Shown in pieces: positions 9,601-19,204 of a DNA stretch of 33,810 nt (its first letter is position 1; every line of letters starts with the position of its first letter). The position numbers and the translations under genes are program-made. Below the pieces are notes generated by a model that was not told the origin of the DNA, did not search any database, and saw only the letters and a program-made list of their open reading frames with translations. This DNA is from Saccoglossus kowalevskii (taxonomy: Eukaryota > Hemichordata > Enteropneusta > Harrimaniidae): NCBI RefSeq assembly GCF_000003605.2, contig NW_003156237.1:177705-211514 (forward strand), in the 5' to 3' direction.

Positions 9601-12600
9601 ATTCAACAATGACATCATTGAATCTCTCAAGAAATTGATTTAAGTATTGTTTATGTTCGGGTATATCGACATCTATGCCTTTGGCTGACCAACTATTTAA
9701 ATTTGAAACTATTATGTTTGCTTTATCTAAACATCCGGGAACCTTCGTATCTCTCAAGTCATTCAAAATCTCTTGCGCTGCTTCATCTACAGTATTATTC
9801 TCCCAATTGATGTCGATGTAATTCTGAGCTTCTTTCTCCTCTATGCGTTGTGGCAGGTCTTCGAATTTCCGAACAAAGCACAGACAATGGTTTTCTCGTT
9901 TGGTATCATAGTCAAGTATGCCATGTAAAACCTCGTCGTGTGTGACTAGGGAATTAAACATAATTACAAAAATCATTACAACACTTATTTTATTTATTTA
10001 AACATGCGTTACGGGTGGAAATATTGTAGTTAAAAACACATTTTAGCAATCAGAGGAAACAGTTATTCTTATATAACTTTAGTCAGATCCCGGTCCATAA
10101 ACTTATTCCAGTCAATAAACTGTGGACGTATTACATTTTTTTTGACGGACGGACGGATACACATATTTCACATATTGCTACTTCATGTTGTTGACCAAAT
10201 TTCTTTATGATATGAACTGAAATGCTCGCAGCATACCGTGTAATATTCGTACAATGAAAAACATCAACGCATGCGCAGTGATAGTTATTGTACGTACCAA
10301 AACATTCAGCACACATATTTATTATAGAATGAGATTGTTTGAATAACAATATTGATTTAGTTCAAAATAAATCACAATCCAATGCATTCATATACATATA
10401 TAATCAAATAAAAATATTGAAAATTACATGTTCTCAATCCCAGTGTAACGAAAAACATCAACGCATGCGCAGTAATAGTTATTGTACGTACCAAAACATT
10501 CAGCACACATAATTATTATAGAATAAGATTGTTTGAATAACAATATTTTTTAGTTCATAATAAATCACAATCCAATGCATTCATATACATGTATAATCAA
10601 ATAAAAATATTGAAAATTACTTGTTCGCAATCCCAGTGTAATGAATCAAAAAGAAAATCAGTTTCACCTGATATGGTATACTTGGCTCTTTGCTGTTCTG
10701 TAATCATCCCATTTTTCTGAGATATATCCGATACATATCTCAGTTGTTTTTGCAAATGTTCCAATACATTCCACCATTTCTGTCTATCCTCTGCCATTTC
10801 ATCTTCATGTTCATTATCATTGTAATGTTTCAATATAGAGCTAATGGGTTGTAGGATCCAGATTGCTGGGTCGGCGTTTTCATCTTTCTTGAACCACTCT
10901 TGTAATAGTTCAACGGATTGATTTTCTTCAGTTAATATGCTGATAAATGACTTGAACTCGTCATCGGGGATCTTTGGTGGAAACGGGCGGTAACCGTATT
11001 TCTGACACAGGAATGTCTGCGAAAATGTTGCAGAATCAAATTGGAAAATGACATTTTTATTAAAATAGTGTTTATTTATTATGTTCTATCGGACATATAT
11101 TTAGAAGACTTATGAGAAACAAAAAGAAAAAAAATGCATAAATATGCACATAACATGTACTAATTTGATACAGAATTCAAAGATATTTTCATAGTGTTAT
11201 TAAAATCTGACATCAATCTCAACATTGGACAGTTCACATGTCTATCCGACTACTATCTACATGTATATTGAAAAGGTCAGTGGTTCATAGCGAATCATAG
11301 CACCTGATAATTAGTGTATGTATACAATTAATGTCTAAAATCTGCCGTCTATTTACCAGTGATGTTAATCTAAAACGTTGCGCATCGCAAGTCATAACAC
11401 ACAACGCCATACTATGAATGGCACACAAATCATTTTCGATGAATACACTCAATGCTATCAATGTAGAACGATTGCCACGGACACCGGGCTACATTTAAAG
11501 TAAATTGGTTAGAAGTAATAAAGCAAAATTAAACATATTCCAGATGCACATACGTACATACACAATAAGCTTACCACGAAATTCGGTCCAATTGATAATC
11601 TCTGACACGCTGCGATTTCATTCATACATAACTGTGACGTCATGTGATCATCTGTAGCTTCGTCTCGTACTCCCCATCTCATATCCACGACTTGAAATTC
11701 TAATCCATATTTAGATTTACAGTAATCCCTGAGTTTGGGATAAACATCTTGCATCAATGCATTTCTTTCTACTGATGTATCTGAAACGGATTATAATAAG
11801 ATTTAAAAACGATTATTTACTATGAATGAGTTCATATGTATATTACACATCACAGTAGTCATCGGATATAGCTTGCCTGGTTACGAACGACTATGATACG
11901 TTCACATTACGGGATCTCGGCACGTGCCGAAATTTGTAATCATTCATGTTTGGAGAGGGGTTACAGTCTTATCAGTTCACAGTTCTTACCTAAGAGACAT
12001 GACGTAAATACAGTTGCTATGTTTTCAAACGTGTGACAGTGGTGGCAGTATTTTACAGGTGTGTTTCTTTAGTTTAGTATAGTGAAAATGGAAAAACAAA
12101 TTGATAGAATGAATTGATAAGTAAGATTTTAAGCCCTCAAGTAAAATGTCTGCCCAATATCTGGATGGGGAACTTCTAATTTACACTTGTGTCCGTGATG
12201 CAACCATAACAATTAATTTGTCTGGACAATGCATTGAAGAAAATACCTCAAGTATTACCAGAGAGGGCGCACTTAAATATACGTTGGCTACATAGCCAAG
12301 GTGTTAGTAGTGGTGAGGCGATGACCGAATTAACTAACCATGGCTGGCGAAGATGAACGCCCTGTAGTACCTGCTTAAACATAGAGACATGCAACTTCGT
12401 ATACACATCTGTATTACTGTCAATACATTTATACCGATATTGTCGTAAACTGCAGATCTTACTGAACAAATAGACGAATTCGGCGAGTTAGAGTTAAATT
12501 ATAATACGTTCTAATAATTGTAAATAAACATATTTAGTTTTTGCCTGTAATTTTTACAGAAAGAGATAAACGGTAAAGCAAATATCCGAACCGGAATAAT

Positions 12601-13170
12601 CAACAAGATTGTTGATGTAGCTATTAATTAATATACTATTACATGTACTACTGATTTAAAATAAAGTCCAAGACATGTGTGCATCGTTTTGTAAGTTTCC
12701 ACAGTGTGTTTCAAAATTGATATTGACTGGATTAAAAGGCGACAATCTCCCATCCGATCTGCAGACGAAAAAAGCTGCTTTATTTAAATCTATAAATAGT
12801 CCAGTACGTCTTGCAATTCCTTGGAACCCACTATGATTATAACGATGGCGAATGCACGTGCACTTTCAAATCAGTTTACAACAATTGAACCGAAAGGTTT
12901 GGGTGTTATAAACAACTTGAAAACGATAATGTTATCCTTGTAAACGTTATACGTGAAAATGGCAAAATAAGCCTATGTTCATGTTGCTAAAGGTGTCGGA
13001 CATAACCTACAAGGAAATTTCCGATGTGTGGATACGTGGTAATCTCAAGGTTACAACTGATTCCCACCTGTGAACGTTGAACTTGTGAATATCCTCACTA
13101 TTCTAGATCGGACTGCAGGCAATGGCTTTCCGAGTCTACCCAGCAACAATTGCTCCGTTTGCTCCGACAT
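4268..13170 (-). CDS. NWD2-like: Gene A: NWD2-like STAND protein (DUF4062-NACHT-WD40), about 1858 aa, 6 coding exons
   Basis: Exons 13068-13170, 11575-11780, 10668-11016, 7627-9945, 7086-7334 and 4268-6618 join in one frame: 5577 nt including TGA. Domains: N-terminal DUF4062/TIR-like fold (about 25-150, VRIFTSSTFTD, VDMRWGV, QKYGYRPFP); NACHT at about 375-560 with Walker A GESGSGKTS (401-409) and Walker B IFLDSLDQL (about 492-500); a winged-helix/helical section ending in YHRQF; then about 14 WD40-like repeats from about 910 to 1665; then a 192-aa disordered tail. The family's vertebrate members, from memory, are about 1560-1740 aa. STAND ATPases of this type are autoinhibited by their propellers and oligomerise on activation, as in Apaf-1; that role here is inferred. 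The protein ends Cys-Ser-Val-Leu, a CaaX-like prenylation signal that gene B lacks. Start: ATG at 13168-13170, the first in frame upstream of VRIFTSSTF. Confidence 0.9.
4517..4705 (-). repeat. Two-copy ~31-aa acidic repeat in the gene A tail
   Basis: Units start DNVVLEEQSSETPTEDVDEE and DENVVREQSPEPPKEDFAQE and continue SSEPSVSKT / SSPSPVTQN. The pattern NVV-(x)-EQS-x-E-x-P-x-ED-(x2)-xESS-xxx-V is shared. The DNA of the copies has diverged, so the duplication is not recent. Confidence 0.65.
6619..7085 (-). other. Gene A intron 5
   Basis: 467-nt intron with GT-AG ends. It contains a short palindromic ATGACGTCAT at about 6954 and a repeated GTCATGAAAAA on both sides of it. No exon or mobile element was seen. 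Confidence 0.7.
7086..7334 (-). CDS. NWD2-like: Gene A exon 5: small WD40 exon
   Basis: 249 nt, phase 1-1, acceptor AATTTCAG and donor G|GTAACA. It encodes EINVWNIESGEHFLTLEGHTG, then SKYAVSA, then FMVWSLEDGQKLYSRVEAH: the end of one WD blade and most of the next. It is homologous to the three small exons of gene B. Flanking in-frame translation beyond these limits is intronic. Confidence 0.88.
7627..9945 (-). CDS. NWD2-like: Gene A exon 4: NACHT ATPase, winged-helix region and first WD repeat
   Basis: 2319 nt, phase 1 to phase 1; acceptor TTCCCTAG, donor A|GTAAGT. Walker A GESGSGKTS lies at 9377-9403 and Walker B IFLDSLD at about 9110-9130. A sensor-like VVSTLP follows, then the block SHALSYMTISQNGIGEAELE and WLPPTRRIP, which is almost unchanged in gene B. 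The exon ends with one full WD repeat (DEVTSLAVTSDN...KTAIVWEIEG) and the stop-point motif TYCY. Confidence 0.93.
9946..10667 (-). other. Gene A intron 3, with a tandem duplication
   Basis: 722-nt intron. It holds the ~194-bp tandem duplication described separately and a short (GGAC)n-like microsatellite around 10143-10159. No additional exon was seen. Confidence 0.7.
10256..10642. repeat. Tandem duplication, 194-bp unit x2
   Basis: Copy 1 (10256-10449) and copy 2 (10450-10642) are near-identical. They begin GAAAAACATCAACGCATGCG and run through CACAATCCAATGCATTCATA to CAATCCCAGTGTAA, with about ten substitutions and small indels. The block lies in intron 3 of gene A and ends about 25 bases from its exon 3 donor. 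Confidence 0.92.
10668..11016 (-). CDS. NWD2-like: Gene A exon 3: end of DUF4062 and linker to NACHT
   Basis: Acceptor TTCGCAG, donor TCAG|GTGAAA; 349 nt, same length and phases (0 in, 1 out) as gene B exon 3. It encodes FLCQKYGYRPFPPKIP, then an EWFKKDENADPA...LQPISS segment and a Lys/Gln-rich helix. The frame stays open past the donor to another GT at 10622, but using that site gives phase 0 and breaks the frame into the NACHT exon, so the upstream donor is preferred. Confidence 0.85.
11017..11574 (-). other. Gene A intron 2
   Basis: 558-nt AT-rich intron with GT-AG ends. I see no repeat or exon in it. Confidence 0.65.
11575..11780 (-). CDS. NWD2-like: Gene A exon 2: DUF4062 core
   Basis: Acceptor TTTCAG and donor GTG|GTAAGC; 206 nt, exactly the length of the gene B counterpart. 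It encodes VERNALMQDVYPKLRDYC and GLEFQVVDMRWGVRDEA, the typical ER-x-x-L ... x-D-x-RWG pattern of DUF4062/TEP1/NWD proteins. About 62 of 70 residues match gene B, well above the rest of the proteins. Confidence 0.9.
11781..13067 (-). other. Gene A intron 1
   Basis: 1287-nt intron between the first two coding exons. No further exon, repeat family or RNA gene was recognised. Confidence 0.6.
13068..13170 (-). CDS. NWD2-like: Gene A exon 1: start codon and first strand of DUF4062
   Basis: 34 codons plus one base, ATG at 13168-13170, donor CAG|GTGGGA. It encodes MSEQTEQLLLGRLG... and ends VRIFTSSTFT. The carried G joins AT from exon 2 to make Asp, completing the SSTF-x-D signature of DUF4062 proteins. 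It was found by matching the homologous gene B exon at 32305-32413: the last 13 residues (RSRxVRIFTSSTFT) agree in all but one position. It is too short to stand out as an ORF. Confidence 0.85.
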
Positions 13171-14380
13171 CTCTGCTACTGTACTACGTCGAATCCTGTA
13201 TATGCGGATAACATTAACAGTGTATACATATTAAACCGTGTTATGTGTTCTTCAAATCATTGGATGGCAATATGTTGTCACGTACGTACACGCTGGTCGT
13301 TACAATGGGACATACGGCACACTCGATGCTTACAATATTATGTATCAACGTAAAAACTATTAGGTAGATTTCCCAAGAGACAGTGCGTTCATTAGCCTAT
13401 CTTTGTAACGTACTAGTATACGTTTGTTATACTTGACTGACTTGATACACACGTTATTTATAATTACATATTTAATAAAGAGTTCACTCTGTTCGTACAT
13501 GGCTCTCTACTCGGTCTAACGCGTCTTTAGTTATATGTATTGTTTGTGTGGCGGAGTGAAAATTGAATCACCCTCGATCAGGGCAAACTACGTCGAATAA
13601 ACGACCCACGAAGACATTAACACAATATACCGAACTGAAGCAGTTATTTTGCATGGCAATAAATGTCTCATAACTAATTGCATGTACTTGTTATTTCAGT
13701 GCACTGACAACGTAATATGACGTCACTACGATACATAAACATATCATTCCACAATGAAATCGACAATGTGTTCGTGTTCAAGGACACCCGATGATTTGAC
13801 ATGCTATATACGCAATGTATTAACTGTGTTCTTACCTGCTGGGTGATTGCCAATAGTAACACAGCACTGAGCAATCTAGTCGTATCTGTCATGACGAGGG
13901 CAATTGACCCAGTACGCATGGGCACAACCTTCTTACAATAGAACATTTCACTGTATAGTGTGTTGCCATGGCGAGGTTAAACAAGCATCTATACATTTAG
14001 TACGTAGGTGTGTTTATACGGCTGTTTAATATAATCATATTGTCTGAAATCTCGCAAGCTTCATTAGCTTCTCCCTAGTGCTGTGCTTTGAATGGGGTGC
14101 GGTTCGACGAAACAATTAGATTTGGTGGCAAACCAGGCTGGTAAATCACCTCTCGCGCAACGAATACCGCGAGGTTAAAACGCAACAGTGGGACCCATTC
14201 GACAAGACGCACGCGATTTCATACTTGTATTCTAGATCAAAATTGACAAAATACCGATCTCCAATGGTAAAGCGTCCACATAGCGTTATTTCTAGCCTGT
14301 GGTTGGTTTGTTATTCGAGATACCTATAGTTGTATCGGCGTTCAATCGTATTGTTCATTATAAAAGGTGACAATTAGATC

Positions 14381-14535
14381 GCTGTAGTGCTTTTATTATT
14401 TGACAAGCAAGTTTTATGCTCTGTTCTGTAAACGTATGCATACGCCACAGCACAGTCTAGTGAGTTGAATTTATATGTTATTGTTTGTGTATGTTTTTTT
14501 AATATGAAATGTACGAGTTTTTGATTAGACTAAGT
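14381..14535. repeat. Dispersed repeat copy 1
   Basis: It shares an ordered series of blocks with 26237-26385: GTAG...TTTTATTAT, TTCTGTAAACGT, ATACGCCACAGC, TTGAATTTATAT, TTTTTTTAATATGA and ATGTA. The order and spacing are preserved, so these are two members of one repeat family of unknown type. Confidence 0.7.
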
Positions 14536-14679
14536 TATACTGTGCCAATATTCACATTTATCATAGTATTTTGGTTTCATATTAGAACTGAAGAAAATGT
14601 TTCCATCGCAATTTTTAGATTCACTCGTATCAATTATCTTCTAACTAGGAATTTGGCTTATTTCATGTGGATACACCCT

Positions 14680-14890
14680 AGACGCCGTACTAGAAACGTA
14701 CAATTTAAAATTAAATAATAAGAATTACACTATGTTTTTAACGCACGATTGACCGCGAACGTACGAGTTATAAGTAAATAATATAATTAGGCTGTGCTTG
14801 TACGCACGAGATATTAGTAAATAAATAAATAAAAAAAATGCCGTACTTGTAACGTATGAGTTGTAGGTAAATAAATAAAAATAATACGCC
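14680..14890. repeat. Degenerate tandem array, ~47-65-bp units, about 4 copies
   Basis: Units carry a GTAC/CGTA-rich head (ACGTACGAGTTATAAGTAAA, TACGCACGAGATATTAGTAA, ACGTATGAGTTGTAGGTAAA) followed by an AATAAATAA-rich tail. Unit lengths differ through growth of the A-rich tail. Confidence 0.65.
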
Positions 14891-15769
14891 GTGTATATAT
14901 AACCACAAGTACTCAATTTATGAGTGTATGAAATAAAAAACATATGTGTGGCCAACAAGGTGGCAAATGGTGGCCGAAGCTCCGCCCACCGATGGAGCAG
15001 GAGAGGATGGTCATTGGTGTTGACGTAGCTTTGTTTTCCGCCACCCTAAGGTGTAGAGCATTTTAATTAAGGTTACACGAAAAGGATACCTACAGTTGCA
15101 TGCGTGTTACACATCCCTGTTTTCTAAGGTCTGTTTTAAAACCAGAGACAGTACAATGAAACAGGACGCATTTTTCATGTAATGTAAATTGTTTTTGAGA
15201 ATTCTACAAAATTCGTACGCAGTATCTTCGATGTTTTCCCCTATATTTTTGCTTTATAAAAACATGTGGTAAATGATAGTTTTCAAAGAGATAACAAAGA
15301 ACTCTTTATTCAAAAATGTCATCATAGCCGTCCCAATACATTACAAACTAAACTGGTAAATATATTAGTTATGTACAATATTTAAACAAAATGAAGCTAC
15401 ATATACCTGAAATTCGGTTGAATGTCGTGTATTTTACTACAATGGTAACAAGTTAGTCATCATTAAATCATCATTAAATTAGTACACAGCGTTAATGATA
15501 TATGTTTTAAATTTTATTCAATTTAGGGCGAGCATTTCAGAGAAAGGCTCTGGTCAACATATGGTAACACTTACATATACCCAATGATGATCAATATATG
15601 TTATTATTTCACTTTCACAAATATATCGTATTCCGGCGACCATCCCGCTTAGTTGTCGCATTGATGCTTTCTCCCAAAGATTTCGCAAAAACATCGTCAA
15701 TAGCCAACTGAGCCAATTCCTATAAATACTTGACAGAATAATTCAATCAACCCAGTATCAGGGGGAAAT

Positions 15770-16110
15770 TCTCTTTCTCTCGGGTTCTCCACACTGTCGG
15801 GGGGAATCTCGTCTCGTCTCTCTATCTCGTCCCCTTGAGGTACGGGATCGGGAATGTCACTTTAACTTTACAGTCAAATAAGACACACACAACGAAATAC
15901 GTTTCAGCTCTCGTCTTAGTCGATCTTTTGGAGCACTCTATAAGACACAGCGCCCTGGGGAAAAGTCCCCAAGATTCTCGCAAGGCTGACCCAAGACTAG
16001 CCCAAGACTGGACTGCCTCAAGGCTCGCCCCTGGACTCTCTCGGACTCGACTCGACTGCCCAAGGCTGCGTCTGTCGTGGAGTATTCGCCAAGACCAACT
16101 CAAACTCTCT
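15770..16110. other. GC-richer, pyrimidine-biased block of unknown origin
   Basis: In contrast to the AT-rich surroundings this stretch has CTCGTCTC, CAAGACTAGCCCAAGACTGG and CTCGGACTCGACTCGACTG runs, an internally repetitive C(A/G)AGACT/GGACT theme. Long frames are open on both strands but neither protein resembles anything I know. It could be a repeat fragment or a promoter-proximal element. Confidence 0.4.
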
Positions 16111-17123
16111 ATATTCATTTTCAAAACTCTAACCAATTACAATGCAGTAAAAAGACTCTAGGGCGTAACCTTCAATCATAAAGCCAATCACACTAAGTAC
16201 TGAATACGTCATATATTTTGATTAATCGTTCACTACATTAATAACTATGGATATAAACTGTCAGAATGGCGACGATTATCTGGTAATTAGTTCCAAATCA
16301 CTGAGCCAAGTTCCGTCCAAAACTTCAAATAGACCTAAACGATGACAGACATAACACAGCAATTCAGCTAATAATCAGTTAATTAAGTCGGTTAACAGAT
16401 ACGCGAAAACAAATTCATGACACCAGTCTAACGTACTGTGTGTCATTTCTGTCACTACTCTACAGCAATGTGTTTTGAGAGTACTGTCATCGGTTGTCTA
16501 TAGTGGTTTATTTGTACCATCTTGAGTTTTATTCCAGATGACTGCCTCCACATATTCATGGAGAATAAAATGTCCGGATATGAAACCGTGCGAATTGTAT
16601 CACGACAACGACAACGGCTAGCCTGACAGTGACGAATCTGGTTGGTAGATCTCGATCAATTTACTAATAAATATGTAGAAAATTGCTTAGGCCGTATTTT
16701 ATGTGACGCCATAAAACCAAGCACTATGCAAGAATTTTAATTAAATGATAGTATAACTGTACTACTCGATGTTTACCGGGGTCAACTGTGTTCTACATTG
16801 CTTTTGTCTAAAAACTATCGCACTGGAACGAGTGAGTGAATCCACGTTCCAATAAAGTAATACGTGCGATAAAAAGCTGTGGCGGAATATCTAAAGTGAC
16901 ACCCGAATTTGATATCCATTAACGTAAAGTAATGTTAATATGACTGGGCCACGCAAGGAACATGTTGATTAAATTACTCTCAATAACACAAAGGAAAATC
17001 GGTGTGGTTCGCGGCTCAATAGCTAACAGTATATCTATCGATCGCTTTACTGTTGTTGGGTCACTTTATACCCCACAATTGCTGCGTGTGATATTGTATA
17101 ATATTTTATAACACTCAATACAT

Positions 17124-19204
17124 TCAATGCTCATCTTTTTTCTGATTTTTAGGATCTTCGTGTCTGGAAGCGGACTCATGTTCTTTCGCACTATTCTTGA
17201 CACTATATTCAAAGATATTAGACAGAGCATTTTTCTCCAACGTGGATCTTCTTTTTATAGAAGTTGGGAAACTAGGAAGTCTTGAAGCATACTGATTTAC
17301 TGCAAGCATGCGTTGTTCTTGCCGTGCCTGTTTGTCAATGAGAAGCTGGTCACTTGTAACTCCACTTTCTTCTTTCTCTGAACTTTGAAATTGTGCACTT
17401 CCAGTTTCAATTTCTTGTTCCATCTGTTTGTCAATATTGAAAAACAACACTTTATCATCGGCTGTGGTTATAACTACTTTGTTCGTGAAAGGAAGGATGT
17501 ACAGGCAATCTACGGGCGGATAGTGTAGTATATTGATAAGCTGTTGACCTGATGATACACTCCAAATCTTCAAATCCACGTCAGCAACAGTCAACACATA
17601 CCGATCATCACCCGTAATGCAAGCTTGTACAACAGTTCCTGTATGTCCAACAAAAGTGTATTTCTCCTGATAAGATTTCATATCCCAAAGTTTGGCCGTT
17701 TTGTCACTTGAAGCAGTCATGAAGAATTTCCCATTTGTGGAGATTGTGATAACCGTGAAGATGTTGAAAGTATGTCTGTATCTGGTGTCACTTGGGAGGT
17801 TATGCGCACTGAACTCATGGATGGGTTTCCCGCTTTCAATTTCAAATATCTTCACGTACCCATTATCCCACCCTGTCACCAGTGTGTGTTCCTCTTTCGT
17901 AATGGCACCGCAGAGCATCTGTCCTGCTTTGTAATTAGATGGAAAGGAAATATTATAGATTTCGTTTCCTGAATTGACATCTAGCATAACAAGGTTCCTT
18001 AGACAAACCATCAATATTCTTTGACCACTCAGAAGAATGATGTTTCCTGGTCTGGACTGTGTTTTGTATTCTTTAATATACCACCCCTTGTTGATATCAA
18101 ATATTTGTATTTTCTCAACATAAGTACTTCCAACCAGTAAAGCAGCTCGAGAACAATCATTGGGAATCATCATACCAATGCAAGGTATATCCAACTTCTT
18201 TGGCTTATGCGCACACTGTTCAAGATTATTTGGATTATATTCTCTTAAGGCAAATCCACCAATTCCAAACAACCTCGTACTATCCGAAGTCATGGTCAAG
18301 CTGTCAAGTTCGCGTTTGTTCAAACCATCCCACTCTTGTGTGACTATTTTCGTTCCATGCTCGATGTCGAACAATGTAATGTTTGTTCCCCAGTTTCCTA
18401 TTACGGCCATGTGACTTTCGTCATCTAAGATCTCAACACGGTGTGTCATGCGCTGTATATGGGGTTTCCTGTCTCGGAATAGTTCGCCAGATATTCTGTG
18501 ATACTCAGGTTTTATTTTGTCTGTTAGTTCTGTCTCGGATACTGTTAAATCTTCAATGTTCCAAATCCTTATGCTTCTGTCTGATGATGCTGTTACTGCA
18601 TAAGAAAATAATCCTGTTGTGATATATCTAATATCATTGACAATTTGTTGATGTCGAAGATTTGCCAGAAACTTCAGTTCACATTTTGTTGAATGGGGTT
18701 TCTTTTGAGCCATCCATACAACTCCACACTCAGATCTGTGGTGTTGTGTTACGATGGTTTTAAAGTCATCTGAGAAGAATATTTGGCTTATCATCCCACC
18801 ATGGCCACCACCAAATACCATGTTCAGCACAACCCTTGCTTCTTTAATATTATAAACAGTGAGGTAGTTATGTGTACTAAAGAACATAACTTCACTGTCG
18901 TCATTAATGAATTTTATCATCTGTGCATCACCATAGTTCTCTTCAGATAAATATGAAAACACACCAGTATTGACATTCAGAATTCCGGGACGATAAAAGT
19001 GGAATGCTACACATTGACCATCAGATGACACTGACATCTTTCGACATGGGCGTCGTTGTAGTTTGGTGCGATCAAGAATAACTTTCAGTAATTGACCTGT
19101 CAATAAATCCCAAAGTTTAATACCAGGATCTTGTTCTGCTCCACATGTTACTACAATTTGATGCCCCTCAGCGAATTGTGCAAGTACAATGTCATTTATG
19201 CGCC
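17124..19204 (-). CDS. NWD2-like: Gene B exon 10: terminal WD40 exon of module 3 and basic C-terminal tail
   Basis: Acceptor ATATTTGCAG at 19205; TGA at 17124-17126. WD40 blades run to DDKVLFFNI, then a ~108-residue tail rich in Gln, Ser and Lys with SRLPSFP, which lines up with the PLPPI/PPLPAI sites of the linkers in exons 6 and 8. The protein ends Lys-Lys-Asp-Glu-His. There is no fused extra blade here, as expected for the last cassette. Confidence 0.92.

Larger units (their letters stand above)
13171..17123. other. Intergenic region between gene B (3' end) and gene A (5' end)
   Basis: About 4 kb that must contain the promoter of gene A and the 3' UTR of gene B. It holds a copy of a dispersed repeat (14381-14535), a degenerate ~47-bp tandem array (about 14680-14890) and a GC-richer block (about 15770-16110). 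A good minus-strand donor (CAGCAG|GTAAGA, exon side ending at 13836) could close a non-coding leader exon of gene A: a weak acceptor TATACAG lies 25 bases upstream of the ATG. Overlapping frames at 15822-16161 exist on both strands and look like composition effects. Confidence 0.5.

Noticed and set aside
10622..10667. Extended exon 3 of gene A using the later GTAATT donor.
   Set aside because: It would leave phase 0 and shift the frame into the NACHT exon. The donor at 10667 matches gene B in position and phase.
12258..12272. GAGAGGGCGCA at 12262, repeated at 30780 and AGAGGGCGC near 33285, as insulator (CTCF-like) sites.
   Set aside because: The core is one base short of the usual pattern, and three short matches in 34 kb are weak evidence. 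One also lies within the transposon.
13674..13946. Minus-strand frame with a signal-peptide-like start (MTDTTRLLSAVLLLAI) as a secreted N-terminus of gene A.
   Set aside because: Its donor leaves phase 0, whereas the DUF4062 exon needs one carried base. Spliced to the exon containing the gene A ATG it stops at once, so at best it is a leader exon.
15822..16161. Opposing 104- and 108-codon frames as overlapping genes.
   Set aside because: They are mirror effects of a GC-rich repetitive block; neither translation resembles a protein family.
17124..17135. Lys-Lys-Asp-Glu-His at the gene B C-terminus as an ER-retrieval signal.
   Set aside because: Canonical signals end in Leu (KDEL/HDEL), and the protein has no signal peptide.
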